DNA of 64,000 bases from Amycolatopsis dendrobii. GTDB taxonomy: Bacteria; Actinomycetota; Actinomycetes; Mycobacteriales; Pseudonocardiaceae. Position 1 is the first letter of the stretch. Every line of letters starts with the position of its first letter. The notes beneath the pieces are model-generated. The model was not told where the DNA came from. It was given only the letters and a program-made list of their open reading frames with translations, and searched no databases. The translations under genes were made by a program, and so were the position numbers. Location of the stretch: assembly GCF_014145675.1 (NCBI RefSeq), contig NZ_JACGZW010000006.1, positions 372,001 to 436,000 on the forward strand, in the 5' to 3' direction. Of the stretch, positions 7,850-17,084 are shown piece after piece.

Positions 7850-9456
7850 TGGTACCCGCGAATCTCCTGGAACACGCTGGCCAGCTGCACGTTCCTGGCG
7901 TCGAAGACCTTCCCGCCGGTCAGCGCGGCGACCTGGCCGAGTTCGTCGCCGCTGCCCTCGCCGAACAGGACCGTGAAGACCGGGATCTGCCGCATCGCGG
8001 GCGGCAGCGAGCCGAACGCCGCCTTGAACGCGGCGAGGTCCGAGCCGCTCTCGTTCTGGCCGTCGGTCATCAGCACGATCGAGTTGAAGCGGTCCGGGTC
8101 CTTCGCCACCAGCGGCTCCAGCACCTGATAGCCGTGCTGGAGAGTGTCGTAGATGGCCGTGCCGCCGTTCGCGGTCAGGCCGCTTACGTAGTCCTTGATC
8201 TTCGCCAGTTCGGGCTGCGGATACTGCGCGGGGACGGTGAACGTCGCCGGGGTCCCGGGCTGCGTGCTGAACGGCAGCATGGTGACTTCTTCCCGGCTGC
8301 GGAACTGCCGATAACGGCCGACCAGCGAACTGTCCGCACCAGTGAGTCCGGTCAACGCCGAACGCAGCGCCTCGATCCGGCCGTCCCGCATCGACCCCGA
8401 CGTGTCCAGCAGGTACAGCGTGCGCGAAGGGCGGCGGATCTTGCTGAAGTAGGCCGAAAGCAACGCGTCGACGGCTTGCTGCGTGGCGGGGAACGGCAGC
8501 TCCACCAGGTCGTGCGAAGCGAACTGCTGCCCGAGTTGCACGCCGGGGACGGCCGGACGACGTTGCGTGGTGGTCATGATCTTGCGTTGCGCATCGGGCG
8601 TCCGGAGGTAGTCCGAGAGCTTCTGGTGTGCCGCACGGGCAGTGTCGCTCGCACCGTTGAGCAGGGTGAGCGGGTAGTCGGCGGTGACGACGCCGTCCGT
8701 CGGGTAGATCAGCGTCAGCGGCTGGGGCAGCTTGCCCGAGGCGTTCAATGACAGCAGCACGGACTCGTAGTTGACCAGCCCGTCGACCTTCTGCCCCGGA
8801 TCCTGGCCGCTCGCGCGCCGCTGGAACGCGTCGGACAGCCAGCCCGACGAGCCCGCCGACATTTGCTGCGCGCTGAAGAATTGTGTGAGCTGCGGCGTTA
8901 CGGCCTCGACCTGCTTCGCGTCGACAGCCGCGCCCGCACCGGCGAGCGCCGAAGCGACCCCGACGAGCGCGGAGAAACCCGAGTTCGACGCCGACGGGTC
9001 GGTCATCCCGTAGCTGAACTCCTTCTTTCCCGCCGCCACGGCGATGTCGCCCCAGGTGGGTGCCTTCTTGTCCCACCCGAGCCGCTGCGCGACCGGTGCC
9101 GAGAGCCCCAGCACGACCGGCGAACGCATGATCTTCGCCTGGTTGCCGAGCCGCTTGTTCGCTTCGGGAATTCCTGCGGGATAACGGTTCGAGGAGAACC
9201 ACACCGCGTCGTATTTGCCGTCGACACTGCCCTTCGCGAGCGCGTCCGCGCCCTCCAGCGTGCCGGTGAAAGTGAATTTGACCCGTACCCCGGTCGCCTT
9301 CGCGGCTTCGTCGAGCACCGGTTGCAAATCGGCCAGCTCGCTGCCCGCGAACACCCGCAAGGTGTCCGCCGAGGGCTGGCCCGGGTCAGTCGATCCGGCC
9401 GACGAACAGCCAGCCAGCAGCACCGCGGCCAGCGCCAGTACGCCGAGTTTCCTCAC
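7846..9456 (-). CDS. Lipoprotein with solute-binding domain fused to VWA domain
   Basis: This 536-residue protein has a lipoprotein signal peptide (lipobox LLAGCSS, Cys about residue 17). Residues 30-330 form a type 2 periplasmic-binding-like domain (LRVFAGSELADLQPVLDEAAKATGV, GKYDAVWFSSN). From about residue 345 there is a von Willebrand A domain with an intact MIDAS metal site (LYLLDTSGSM, then TANGGTAIYD and VLMTDGQNESG). The start is a GTG overlapping the TelA-gene stop. It should be anchored outside the membrane and bind a ligand and/or a protein through Mg2+. The fusion of a solute-binding fold and a VWA domain is seen in actinobacterial envelope operons; I know of no assigned function. 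Confidence 0.85.
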   Translation of the reverse strand: MRKLGVLALAAVLLAGCSSAGSTDPGQPSADTLRVFAGSELADLQPVLDEAAKATGVRVKFTFTGTLEGADALAKGSVDGKYDAVWFSSNRYPAGIPEANKRLGNQAKIMRSPVVLGLSAPVAQRLGWDKKAPTWGDIAVAAGKKEFSYGMTDPSASNSGFSALVGVASALAGAGAAVDAKQVEAVTPQLTQFFSAQQMSAGSSGWLSDAFQRRASGQDPGQKVDGLVNYESVLLSLNASGKLPQPLTLIYPTDGVVTADYPLTLLNGASDTARAAHQKLSDYLRTPDAQRKIMTTTQRRPAVPGVQLGQQFASHDLVELPFPATQQAVDALLSAYFSKIRRPSRTLYLLDTSGSMRDGRIEALRSALTGLTGADSSLVGRYRQFRSREEVTMLPFSTQPGTPATFTVPAQYPQPELAKIKDYVSGLTANGGTAIYDTLQHGYQVLEPLVAKDPDRFNSIVLMTDGQNESGSDLAAFKAAFGSLPPAMRQIPVFTVLFGEGSGDELGQVAALTGGKVFDARNVQLASVFQEIRGYQ

Positions 9457-10592
9457 AGCTCCCCCTCGTGCGACCGGCGCAGCCGATCTTCCGCGCGGCG
9501 CAACTCCCCGGACAGAGAATCCACAGTGGACGCCATATGCGACACCGCTTCGGCCTTGAACCCGTCGATCGCGTCGAACGCCGCGTAAATCCGGTCGAAC
9601 GACTCGCGCAGCGTGTCCGCCGCGACCGCCGGATCACTCGAAGCCTTGCGGATCTCCTCGCTCTGCGACCGCAACAGCTCCGCGTTCGCCCGAAGCAGCC
9701 CGTTCGTGGTCGCCTGCAACGCGTTGACCTCATCGAGTACGTCCCGCTGGTTCGCCAACGCGGCACTCACCAACATCGCGACGCGCAGCGCGGAAACCGT
9801 CGTGGTCGCTGCCCGCTCGACGCCGCGAATCAGCTCGTCATTGGTCCGCCGCACCAGATCCAGCGCGAGATATCCCTGCGCGCTCACCGCCAGCTGCGTG
9901 AGCACATCCTGGTGCCGCTGACGAATCGGATACAGCAAATCGGCCCGCAAAGCGTTGGCGTGCGCGGGATCCGTGAGGTCGAAGACGCCCGCCTGCCGAT
10001 CGATCGCCCCGTCGACCGCCTCCGCGAACGCGGCCGCTTCAGCCAGCTTGCCGAGCGTCGCCCAAAGCCGCTCACGCTCGCCTTTGATCGCCGCGTTGTC
10101 GCGTCGCAGCACGTCCTGCCGCACGCGCAACTCGCGGACCAGCGCGTTCACCGGCTCATTCGCCGCCCGGTACCGGTCGAGCGCCCGCTTCGCACTGGCT
10201 GCGGCGGGGAAGATCCCGAGCAGTTTACGGCCGGTGACCGGCAGCTTCGCCGGATCGAGTCCCGCGACCGTAGCGCGCAACTCGGTCAAGCTCGCCGTCA
10301 CTTCCTGGTGCGGTGAACGAGCGGCGTCGAGCGCCTTGGCCGAGCGGTCGAGCATCGTCCCCGCGACCGTCGCCGCCGTGCGCATGTCCGCCTCGCCGAC
10401 CGCGAGGATTTCGTCCAGCAACGCCGTGAATTCGGGAGACTTGACGTCCAGCGCTTCGAGCCGCGCGGCGAATTCGTCCGCCCGCTCGGAGATCTGCGCT
10501 CTCGTATCGTCGCCGAGCACGATAAGCCCCGCAGCACGTTCCGCGGGGACCGCCGCCACCGGCTCCGGCGGGGTGAGGGTGAATTCGTCCAT
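9453..10592 (-). CDS. TelA-family (toxic anion resistance) protein
   Basis: This 379-residue protein is almost wholly alpha-helical and matches the TelA/KlaA family over its length. Features are an N-terminal acidic region with ARLEALDVKSPEFTALLDEILAVGEADMRTAATVAGTMLDR, the LGIFPAAASAKRALDRYRAANEPVNALVRELRVRQDVLRRDNAAI core, and a C-terminal coiled-coil half (LNALQATTNGLLRANAELLR). TelA proteins were named from tellurite resistance but are now linked to general envelope or chemical stress. The start overlaps the upstream stop by one base and its stop overlaps the GTG of the VWA lipoprotein, so stoichiometric production with its neighbours is likely. Confidence 0.85.
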   Translation of the reverse strand: MDEFTLTPPEPVAAVPAERAAGLIVLGDDTRAQISERADEFAARLEALDVKSPEFTALLDEILAVGEADMRTAATVAGTMLDRSAKALDAARSPHQEVTASLTELRATVAGLDPAKLPVTGRKLLGIFPAAASAKRALDRYRAANEPVNALVRELRVRQDVLRRDNAAIKGERERLWATLGKLAEAAAFAEAVDGAIDRQAGVFDLTDPAHANALRADLLYPIRQRHQDVLTQLAVSAQGYLALDLVRRTNDELIRGVERAATTTVSALRVAMLVSAALANQRDVLDEVNALQATTNGLLRANAELLRSQSEEIRKASSDPAVAADTLRESFDRIYAAFDAIDGFKAEAVSHMASTVDSLSGELRRAEDRLRRSHEGEL

Positions 10593-11668
10593 CAGTACTG
10601 TTTCTGGATCGCGTCGAGCATCCGCTCCAGCGTCTCGAAACTCGGCGGCTCGACGGCGTCGACGAGGTCGCCCGGCACCTTGGCCTGCGCGGCAACCTCG
10701 CGGAACACCTGCGGATTCGTCGTGCGGAACCCGAACGCGGCGGCGAGTTTGCCGAGTTCCGGATCCGTCGACAGCAGCTGGCCGACCTTGTTTCCGTTGG
10801 CGGAGAACGGAACCAGGGTATGCTTGGAATACACCGTCGGCGCCGGGTAAAGCATCCGCATGTCCGGACGGATCGAACCGTCCCTCCGCAGCACCCGGTC
10901 GACGTACTGCGATTCGTAGATCAACGCGAGCGGCGTCTTGCCCATGCCCGCGGACAGGTAGTCCTCGAACGGTCCCTCGGTGCTGTTCTGCGTGTACCCC
11001 TGGTCCAGGAACAACTTCGCGACCTGCGGCAGGGCCTTCGCCTCCTGGTCCGGGCCGGAGACGACGTTGTTGCCGTTGGCCACGAACGAAACGATGGACA
11101 GGTACATCGCCGCGGAATTCGACTCGCGCGGATCGGTTGTGGTCACGAGGACGTTCTTGCGCACCGGATAGGCCGTGTTGTTCGGCAACTGGTCCCAGCG
11201 GGTGCCCGCGAGCTGGAGGTACTTCGCGATGTCGAGCACCTGGTAGTCGCCCGCGCCCTTGTGCACCACGCCGTTGCCGCTCAGCAGCTGCACGATCGGT
11301 TCGAACGTCGCGACCGCCATCGGCGACTGGAACGGCGTGTAAACCGTCGTGACCTTCTTGTCGCGCTGGATCTTCTGCGCGGCCGGCGAGGACGACGGGA
11401 ACGCGAACTCGTACTTCGCGAGGTCGACGGTCGTGGCGATCTGGCGCGACCCCGCGGTGTCGACCTCGACCTTCAGCCCCTGCTTGGCGAACGCGTCCAC
11501 CACGCGCTGATCAGTGAAGAAGGCCTGCTTCTCCGACCCGATCACCCCGCGCACGACGGTCAGCCCGCCGCCGCCCGCCTGGTCGCCGCCGGAACGCCCC
11601 CAGACGACCACTCCCGCCACGGCGAGCACCAAAACCACAGCCAGCCCGATCGACAACCGGCGCTTCAC
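10592..11668 (-). CDS. Membrane-anchored solute-binding-like protein, first gene of TelA/VWA operon
   Basis: This 358-residue protein starts at a GTG preceded by a GGGGGAGGG ribosome site. One N-terminal transmembrane anchor (IGLAVVLVLAVAGVVVWG) is followed by an extracytoplasmic type 2 binding-protein fold (LTVVRGVIGSEKQAFFTDQRVVDAFAKQGLKVEV, YEFAFPSSSPAAQKI, LALIYESQYV). There is no lipobox, so it stays membrane-tethered by the helix. It has no ABC permease partner nearby; instead it heads the operon with the TelA-family, VWA-lipoprotein and small membrane genes. The same fold in the VWA lipoprotein suggests a duplicated ligand-sensing module rather than an importer. Confidence 0.8.
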   Translation of the reverse strand: MKRRLSIGLAVVLVLAVAGVVVWGRSGGDQAGGGGLTVVRGVIGSEKQAFFTDQRVVDAFAKQGLKVEVDTAGSRQIATTVDLAKYEFAFPSSSPAAQKIQRDKKVTTVYTPFQSPMAVATFEPIVQLLSGNGVVHKGAGDYQVLDIAKYLQLAGTRWDQLPNNTAYPVRKNVLVTTTDPRESNSAAMYLSIVSFVANGNNVVSGPDQEAKALPQVAKLFLDQGYTQNSTEGPFEDYLSAGMGKTPLALIYESQYVDRVLRRDGSIRPDMRMLYPAPTVYSKHTLVPFSANGNKVGQLLSTDPELGKLAAAFGFRTTNPQVFREVAAQAKVPGDLVDAVEPPSFETLERMLDAIQKQY

Positions 11669-11800
11669 GAACCCTCCCCCACGTCACCTCGAATCCTTCA
11701 TCTTTTGACGCGCCGCACGGGAGTTTCGGCGTGAACGGTCGATGAACACCCGGGGTTCCGGTGGCGCGGTGACGGGATGGCCGCGGCGGCGGGGATTTTC

Positions 11801-12775
11801 TTACGCGGGAAGGTCTTCGAGACTGAGCCGGTACCAGTCGTGCCGGGTCACGATGTGCAAGTCCGCGCCCCGCCCGAAAACCCGGGCCTCGCGCGGGACT
11901 TCCCCGCCGTCCGGCAGGACGAGCCGGTACTCCCCGGTCACGCGGAACTCATTGTCGCCCAGAACCCCGGCGACCAGCCGATCCCGGACGGGCTCGTAAC
12001 CGCCGTACAACGCCAGCCGGGAACCACGCACTGCCAAGGCGGCGGCACCGCGGATTTCGTTGTGCCAGCCGGTCACACTGCCGTCGTGGATCCGGACGAT
12101 GGGCCATTCGGTGTAGAAGCACGCCCACGCGGTCTCGCCGTCGACGTTGAGGGCGTAGCAGTCCAAGATGCGGCCCCACACCAGCCGCGCGGAATCGGGG
12201 TAACGCCATTGCTCGGTCAAGTCGGCGGAGAACCGGACCAGCCCGCTCCGGCCGACGGGAGGCGCGGCGCCATCGACTCCCCAGCCGTGCGAGCCGAGGA
12301 CGCCTTCATCGAAGTAGCCGACCCAGATCTCGCCGTTCCGGGTGGCTTGCACGTGGTCGATGCCGTCACCGAAAGTCTGCTCGGCTACTGCCTCGCCGTC
12401 GCAGTCGTAGACGACCGCATTGCGGTCCGGCCCTTCGGACCGCCAGGCGCACCGCGCGTCGACCAGCAGCACACGGCCCTCCGGCAGCGGCTGCACCGAC
12501 GGATGCGCCAGCCGGAGATCAGCAATCCGCGCGGCGACCGCCATCTCCGGCACGTGCACAGTCACCCGCACCGGACGCACCTCCGAAAACCTCGCCGTGC
12601 GATCCGCCGGAGCCGACCACACCGCCATCAACTCACCGAACGGCCCGATCGACTCCGAAATCCGCACGTCCCCCTGCCGCGGCGGCACGATTCGCGAGTG
12701 ATGCCAGGCCTGGACGGCCGGCAGAGCCAAGACCGCCGCCCGCCGCGCCGCGTTCTTCCGCTCTCGCTCGTTCAC
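11801..12775 (-). CDS. Hypothetical beta-rich (propeller-like) protein
   Basis: This product of about 324 residues shows repeated beta-strand blocks ending in W/Y-rich turns (NGEIWVGYFDEGVLGSHGWG, LVRFSADLTEQWRYPD, TAWACFYTEWPIVRIHDGSVTGWHNEIRGAAALAVRG). These resemble blades of a beta-propeller. No signal peptide or catalytic motif is seen. The open frame continues upstream to 13069 and would overlap the STAND gene; I chose the GTG at 12775 (NERERKN) because the residues before it look like noncoding GC-rich sequence. It lies 158 bp downstream of the STAND gene on the same strand and could be its partner. I know of no function. Confidence 0.6.
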   Translation of the reverse strand: MNERERKNAARRAAVLALPAVQAWHHSRIVPPRQGDVRISESIGPFGELMAVWSAPADRTARFSEVRPVRVTVHVPEMAVAARIADLRLAHPSVQPLPEGRVLLVDARCAWRSEGPDRNAVVYDCDGEAVAEQTFGDGIDHVQATRNGEIWVGYFDEGVLGSHGWGVDGAAPPVGRSGLVRFSADLTEQWRYPDSARLVWGRILDCYALNVDGETAWACFYTEWPIVRIHDGSVTGWHNEIRGAAALAVRGSRLALYGGYEPVRDRLVAGVLGDNEFRVTGEYRLVLPDGGEVPREARVFGRGADLHIVTRHDWYRLSLEDLPA

Positions 12776-12933
12776 CGCGGTATCCGACCATCCCGACGTC
12801 CGCTCGCTCCACCGCGTTTCCCGCGAGCCGCCGCTCCCGCCGACGTCTCCGCGCGAACCCGCCGGTCCGGCCGGAGAAATCAAGCGGCGTCCTCTTCCAG
12901 CTCGTACACCGTCACGAGGACCAGCGTGGCTGC

Positions 12934-15900
12934 TCAGCTCGGGTTGAGGTCGAGGCGGAGAAAGTCCCGGACCGGCTCCGCTTCCGACGAGCCGATGCGC
13001 TCGAAGATCTCCAGCGCGGCACGCAAACACTCTCGCGCGCCGTCCTGATCGCCTCGCGAAACCGCGCACCGGCCGAGCCCCGCCAGCGCCTGGGCCTCTT
13101 CCAGCGGGCTGTTCACCTCACGGGCCAACGGCAGCGCACTCCGATACCGCGCGCCCGCCTCCCCCACCTGCCCGGTCGCCAGCAGCAGCGCGCCCATGTG
13201 GTTGAGCGTCTCGGCCTTGCCGAGCTGGTTGCCCAGCTCGGTGAAGATGTCCAGCGCCTCGGCATGGCACTGGTCCGCGGCCTCGAGCTCCCCGACCAGA
13301 CGCAGGGCCGCACCGAGTTCGTTGAGCCCGAATCCTTCGCCCAGCCGGTCGCCCAGCGAGCGGGAGATGGCCAGCGCCTCGTGGTGCGCGTCGACCGCTT
13401 TCCGCGGTTCGCCGATCATCCGCCAGGCGACGGCGAGGCTGTTCAGCGCGAACGATTCGTGGAAGCCGTCGCCGAGCCTGCGGAAGCCCCCGACCGCGCG
13501 GGTGTTCGCGTCGACCGCACCGGGGAGATCGCCGATCGCCCGCCGTGCGACGCCCAGCTCGTTCCAGGCGTCCGCCTGCCCTAAGAGGTCGTCCAGTTCC
13601 TCGTAAATGCTGAGCGCGTGCTCGTGCGAGCCGACCGCGGCCCGGTAGTCGCCGCTGACCAGATACAGGATGCCGAGTTCGTTGCGGGCGTGGGCTTCCC
13701 CGCTGCGGTCACCGAGCTTCAGCAGCATGGCGAGCGCACGCTGGAAAGCTTCGGCCGCACCGGGGTAGTCGTCGAGACAGCGCCGGACCGCGCCGAGTTG
13801 ACCGAGCGCGGCGGCCTGCCCCGCCTCGTCTCTCAGTGCGGTGTAACTCTCCAGGGCTGCCGCGTGCGAGGTCGCCGCGGAGGTGTAATCGCCGATGCGT
13901 CGTTGCACACCTCCCAAATGGTTCAACGCATGCGCCCGAGCTGCCTCGTCGCCGTTGTGTTCCGCCGCGCGCACCGCGGACTGGTGCAGCCGCAACGCCC
14001 GGTCCCATGGCCCGGCGACGTAGAGAAACTTGGCCAGGCACGCCGACAGGTCAACGACGTGGTGATGCCAGCCATGCCGGATCGCGTGGTCCGCGCAGGC
14101 CAGCAGGTTCACCGCCTCGACGCGCATCCATCGCCAAGCCTCGATGCTGCTGCCCACCCGGGTGCCGCGCGCCGTCCGTCGCCGGGGTGAGCGGGCTTCG
14201 CGGAGGCCGTCGGTGGTGACGTCCTTGGCGATGTGCGCGGCCGCGTCGGCAGCCGTGTCGCAGTAGTAGTCGAACAGCCTGCAGACGGCCCGTTCGGTCT
14301 CCTGCGGGTCGTCGGCGTTGCTGAGGTTCCGGGAGTACTCGCGGATCAGGTCGTGCATCCGGTAGCGGTCGAAGGCGGGCTCTTCGAGCATGTGGTCGTC
14401 GTAGAGGGCCCCGAGGTGCGCGCCGGCCTCGGCCACCGGGAGGTCGGCCATCGCCGCGGTCGCGTGCGCGTCCAGTTCCGGGCCGGGGTGCAGCCCGATG
14501 CGGCGGAAGAACCGCTGCTGGCCGGGGCCGAGTTCGCGGTAGGACAGGTCGAAGGCCGCGGCTACCTCGATGTCCTCGGCCCGCAGCCTGCCCAGCCGGT
14601 CGTGCGTCGAATCCAGTTCGTCGGCCAGGTCCTTGACAGTCCACTGTGGACGGCTGCGCAGCCGTCCCGCCAACAGGGTCACCGCCAACGGCAGCCAACC
14701 GCACAGGCGCACCACCCGTTCGACGGCTTCGCTCTCCTCGGGCCGGACGGACCGGCCGGACAATCGCACGAACAACGCGGACGCTTCCTCGGCGGGCAGG
14801 ACGTCCAGCGCGACCGAAACCGCCCCGTCGAGGGCAGTGAGCCTGCGGCGGCTGGTGATGATCACCAGTGCTCCGGCAGCCGCGGGCAGCAACGGTTCGA
14901 CCTGCTGGTGGCTCAGCGCGTCGTCCAGGATCAGCAACACCTGTTTGTCCGCCAGCCGATCCCGCCACAGCGCCGCCCTGGCGTCGAGCCCGGCGGGCAT
15001 CTGCCGCACAGTCACGCCGATCATGGTCAGCAGCGACGCGAGCGCGTCCGCCGGTCCCACGGGCCGTTCGCCGGGGGTGTGCCCGTGCAGCCGCAGGAAC
15101 AGCTGACCGTCCGGAAACCGTTCCGCGAGAAGGTGTCCGGCGTGCACGGCGAGCGCGGTTTTCCCGACCCCGGCCATCCCGTCGATCGCGTGGATGGCGA
15201 CCATGCAGCCGGGATGGACCGCGTCGGTGATCTCCTTGAGCACGTTCTCCAGCTCCGCGGTCCGGCCGGTGAACGCGGGAGCGTCGCGGGGAAGCGTCCG
15301 TTTCGCCAGCTGAACGCATCCGTCTTCCCGGTCGGCTCGCGGCGACGAGTGCGGGACCGGCTGGTCAGCGGGCTCGGCGACGGCCGGCGGCTCCCCGGCC
15401 GGCCACGGGTCGCCGGGCAGGCTCGTCCAGCCGGTCGTCTCGCTTCCCTTGAGCGACACCGGAAAGGGCCGCCAGGTCTCCGCACGGCTGCCTTGGCTGT
15501 GCCGCACGACCTCGTCGAAGAACCACGGCGAAACCATCATCGCGAGAACACTCGAGGACCCGGCCAGCACGGACTTCAACGCCGCCGACTCGACCAGCCG
15601 GAACGCGAGCACGACCGCGTTCGAGGTCACGCCGTGCTGGTCATAGTGGACCTCGCCGCCGTGCACCGCGAGCCGCAACCGGATCTCTTCCCCCGCGTCG
15701 GCGACCCGGTTGTGCACTTCCAGCGTCTCGACGATCGCGCTGGGAAGCGCTTCGGCGAAGGCCGCTTTCGGCACCTCCGGCGGGGCGAGCACGAGCACCC
15801 CGTCGCCGCGGTCCTCGTGGTAGCACGCCTCCCAGGGGATGCCGGCTTTCCGGAACGCCCGGCGCAGGGTCTGGTACATCGTGTCCCGGACGGACAGCTG

Positions 15901-16743
15901 GTTCCGGTTGGTCCGGCTCCGGTCGCTGAACCCTTCGACGTCGGCGACGAGGATCGTCCGGTGCACCGCCGCCGGCGGCGCCTGGCCGTTCCCTCGGCCG
16001 GGCAGGAGACCGAGGACGAACCGCTTGACCTGCCCGTAGACGAGCGAAGCGCGGTCCGCGGGCTTGCAGATGCCGACGTGGTCCGCGTCCACCGGAATCG
16101 GCCGGACCCTCGGCAGGCCCGGATTGGCCGACGCCTCGTCCACCACCCGGACCCGCCGCGTCAGGCGCGTTTCGAAGAACACCAGATTGGCGATCCCGGT
16201 CTCGTCCGCCCAATCCCGGTACCGGTCGTTGAGCTGCCGCAGGTACGCGCTGTTGCGGCGCAGGTCTTCGACCGCGGGCGTGCCCCGGTACAGCACGCCC
16301 AGCGCGTCCACCGCCCGGGTCAGCCCGGATCCGGTGTGCGGCGTGCCCAGGAAGACGACGCCCCTCGCCGCGGCGGCGAAGCACGCGAAATCGGTCCGGC
16401 TCTCCGCCGCGTGCAGCAGGATCTCCTTGACCAGCAGGCCGCCCATGCTGTGCGTGACAAAGCACAACGGACGCTCGCCGAGGCCCGCGTTCTGCAACTG
16501 CGCCATCAGGTTGACCGCACGGTCTGGCACCGGCATCGACTGGCCGCGCCATCCGCTGGACCAGGCGTCGTACCCCAGGGTCCAGACAGCGACGCCCGCG
16601 AGGTCGGCGGCGAGCCACCGCGGCCAGAACGTGCCGTCGCCGCCGCAGCGCCACGACGCGCGGGCATCGCCGTCCAGCCCATGGACGAACACGACGTCCA
16701 GAACCGCCCGGCGCGGGACATGCACTGCCACGACCGCCGTCAC
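12934..16743 (-). CDS. STAND protein: lipase-like hydrolase + class III cyclase-like domain + NB-ARC + TPR
   Basis: The start is a GTG preceded by AGGGGAG eight bases upstream, giving 1269 residues. Residues 1-245 form an alpha/beta-hydrolase like the lipase/PGAP1/SERAC1 group: FVHGLDG oxyanion region, nucleophile Ser99 in THSMGG, and probable catalytic His222 in DHVGICK. Residues 260-395 look like a class III nucleotidyl cyclase domain with both metal Asp positions (D268 in VADVEGFS, D314 in RGDG) and the N375/R382 pair of the active site. Residues 490-780 are an NB-ARC ATPase (GMAGVGKT P-loop, Lys528; VLLILDDAL; ALVIITSRRRL). From about 870 to the end there are ten or so TPR repeats. The TPR part would sense a trigger, NB-ARC would switch, and the hydrolase/cyclase would act as output. 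A defence or signalling role is inference. Confidence 0.85.
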   Translation of the reverse strand: MTAVVAVHVPRRAVLDVVFVHGLDGDARASWRCGGDGTFWPRWLAADLAGVAVWTLGYDAWSSGWRGQSMPVPDRAVNLMAQLQNAGLGERPLCFVTHSMGGLLVKEILLHAAESRTDFACFAAAARGVVFLGTPHTGSGLTRAVDALGVLYRGTPAVEDLRRNSAYLRQLNDRYRDWADETGIANLVFFETRLTRRVRVVDEASANPGLPRVRPIPVDADHVGICKPADRASLVYGQVKRFVLGLLPGRGNGQAPPAAVHRTILVADVEGFSDRSRTNRNQLSVRDTMYQTLRRAFRKAGIPWEACYHEDRGDGVLVLAPPEVPKAAFAEALPSAIVETLEVHNRVADAGEEIRLRLAVHGGEVHYDQHGVTSNAVVLAFRLVESAALKSVLAGSSSVLAMMVSPWFFDEVVRHSQGSRAETWRPFPVSLKGSETTGWTSLPGDPWPAGEPPAVAEPADQPVPHSSPRADREDGCVQLAKRTLPRDAPAFTGRTAELENVLKEITDAVHPGCMVAIHAIDGMAGVGKTALAVHAGHLLAERFPDGQLFLRLHGHTPGERPVGPADALASLLTMIGVTVRQMPAGLDARAALWRDRLADKQVLLILDDALSHQQVEPLLPAAAGALVIITSRRRLTALDGAVSVALDVLPAEEASALFVRLSGRSVRPEESEAVERVVRLCGWLPLAVTLLAGRLRSRPQWTVKDLADELDSTHDRLGRLRAEDIEVAAAFDLSYRELGPGQQRFFRRIGLHPGPELDAHATAAMADLPVAEAGAHLGALYDDHMLEEPAFDRYRMHDLIREYSRNLSNADDPQETERAVCRLFDYYCDTAADAAAHIAKDVTTDGLREARSPRRRTARGTRVGSSIEAWRWMRVEAVNLLACADHAIRHGWHHHVVDLSACLAKFLYVAGPWDRALRLHQSAVRAAEHNGDEAARAHALNHLGGVQRRIGDYTSAATSHAAALESYTALRDEAGQAAALGQLGAVRRCLDDYPGAAEAFQRALAMLLKLGDRSGEAHARNELGILYLVSGDYRAAVGSHEHALSIYEELDDLLGQADAWNELGVARRAIGDLPGAVDANTRAVGGFRRLGDGFHESFALNSLAVAWRMIGEPRKAVDAHHEALAISRSLGDRLGEGFGLNELGAALRLVGELEAADQCHAEALDIFTELGNQLGKAETLNHMGALLLATGQVGEAGARYRSALPLAREVNSPLEEAQALAGLGRCAVSRGDQDGARECLRAALEIFERIGSSEAEPVRDFLRLDLNPS

Positions 16744-17084
16744 TGCCGATCTCCCCTGCGCGTCCGCCCTTCTCGCCCCCAGAGCCGCCACCGGCCCGCC
16801 ACCACGGGCGACCGGCACAGTCCGGGCAGATCGCTCCGTCCGCTCAACGGTCGCACGGCTCGTTGCCGATGTACAAGAGTTCCCCGCCATCGCACCCGAG
16901 CGCCAGGAAGGCCGCGTCGGAGCCCCTGCGATGCGAAAACAGTGGTGCAGCTCCCGGATTTCTCGCCATCACGCCGAGAACCACCGTCTCCAGTGCGGTT
17001 TTCCCTCGCCCCGGTGCCGCATATCGTCCGTGTATCGGAAACCGCATACGTGCTGGCAACATGCCGCTGCCTTGACTGGCAGCC
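16744..17084. other. 341-bp divergent intergenic region between STAND gene and vanH
   Basis: No convincing gene is present. The region holds the STAND-gene ribosome site at its left end and the VanR-type operator boxes close to vanH at its right end (17021-17050). A short minus-strand open frame (16844-17086) exists, but it runs through the vanH operator and resembles no family I know. Confidence 0.6.
17021..17062 (+). promoter_or_regulatory. VanR-type operator/promoter of vanHAX
   Basis: Three half-sites, ATATCG (17021), GTATCG (17032) and CATACG (17045), are spaced 11 and 13 bp apart. They run into the shared block GAAACCGCATACGTGCTGG and then CAACA. The same three boxes with identical spacing lie before vanY (22594-22635), and in both cases GAAACC starts exactly 47 bp before the ATG. 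Binding by the VanR of this cluster is inference from that conservation. Confidence 0.8.

Noticed and set aside
9453..10592. Calling the TelA-family gene a tellurite resistance determinant
   Set aside because: Family membership alone does not show tellurite resistance, and no terZABCDE-type genes are present. The operon context suggests an envelope role.
16744..16890. N-terminal extension of the STAND protein to 16890
   Set aside because: The extra 49 residues look like translated intergenic DNA, and a good ribosome site (AGGGGAG) precedes the GTG at 16743.
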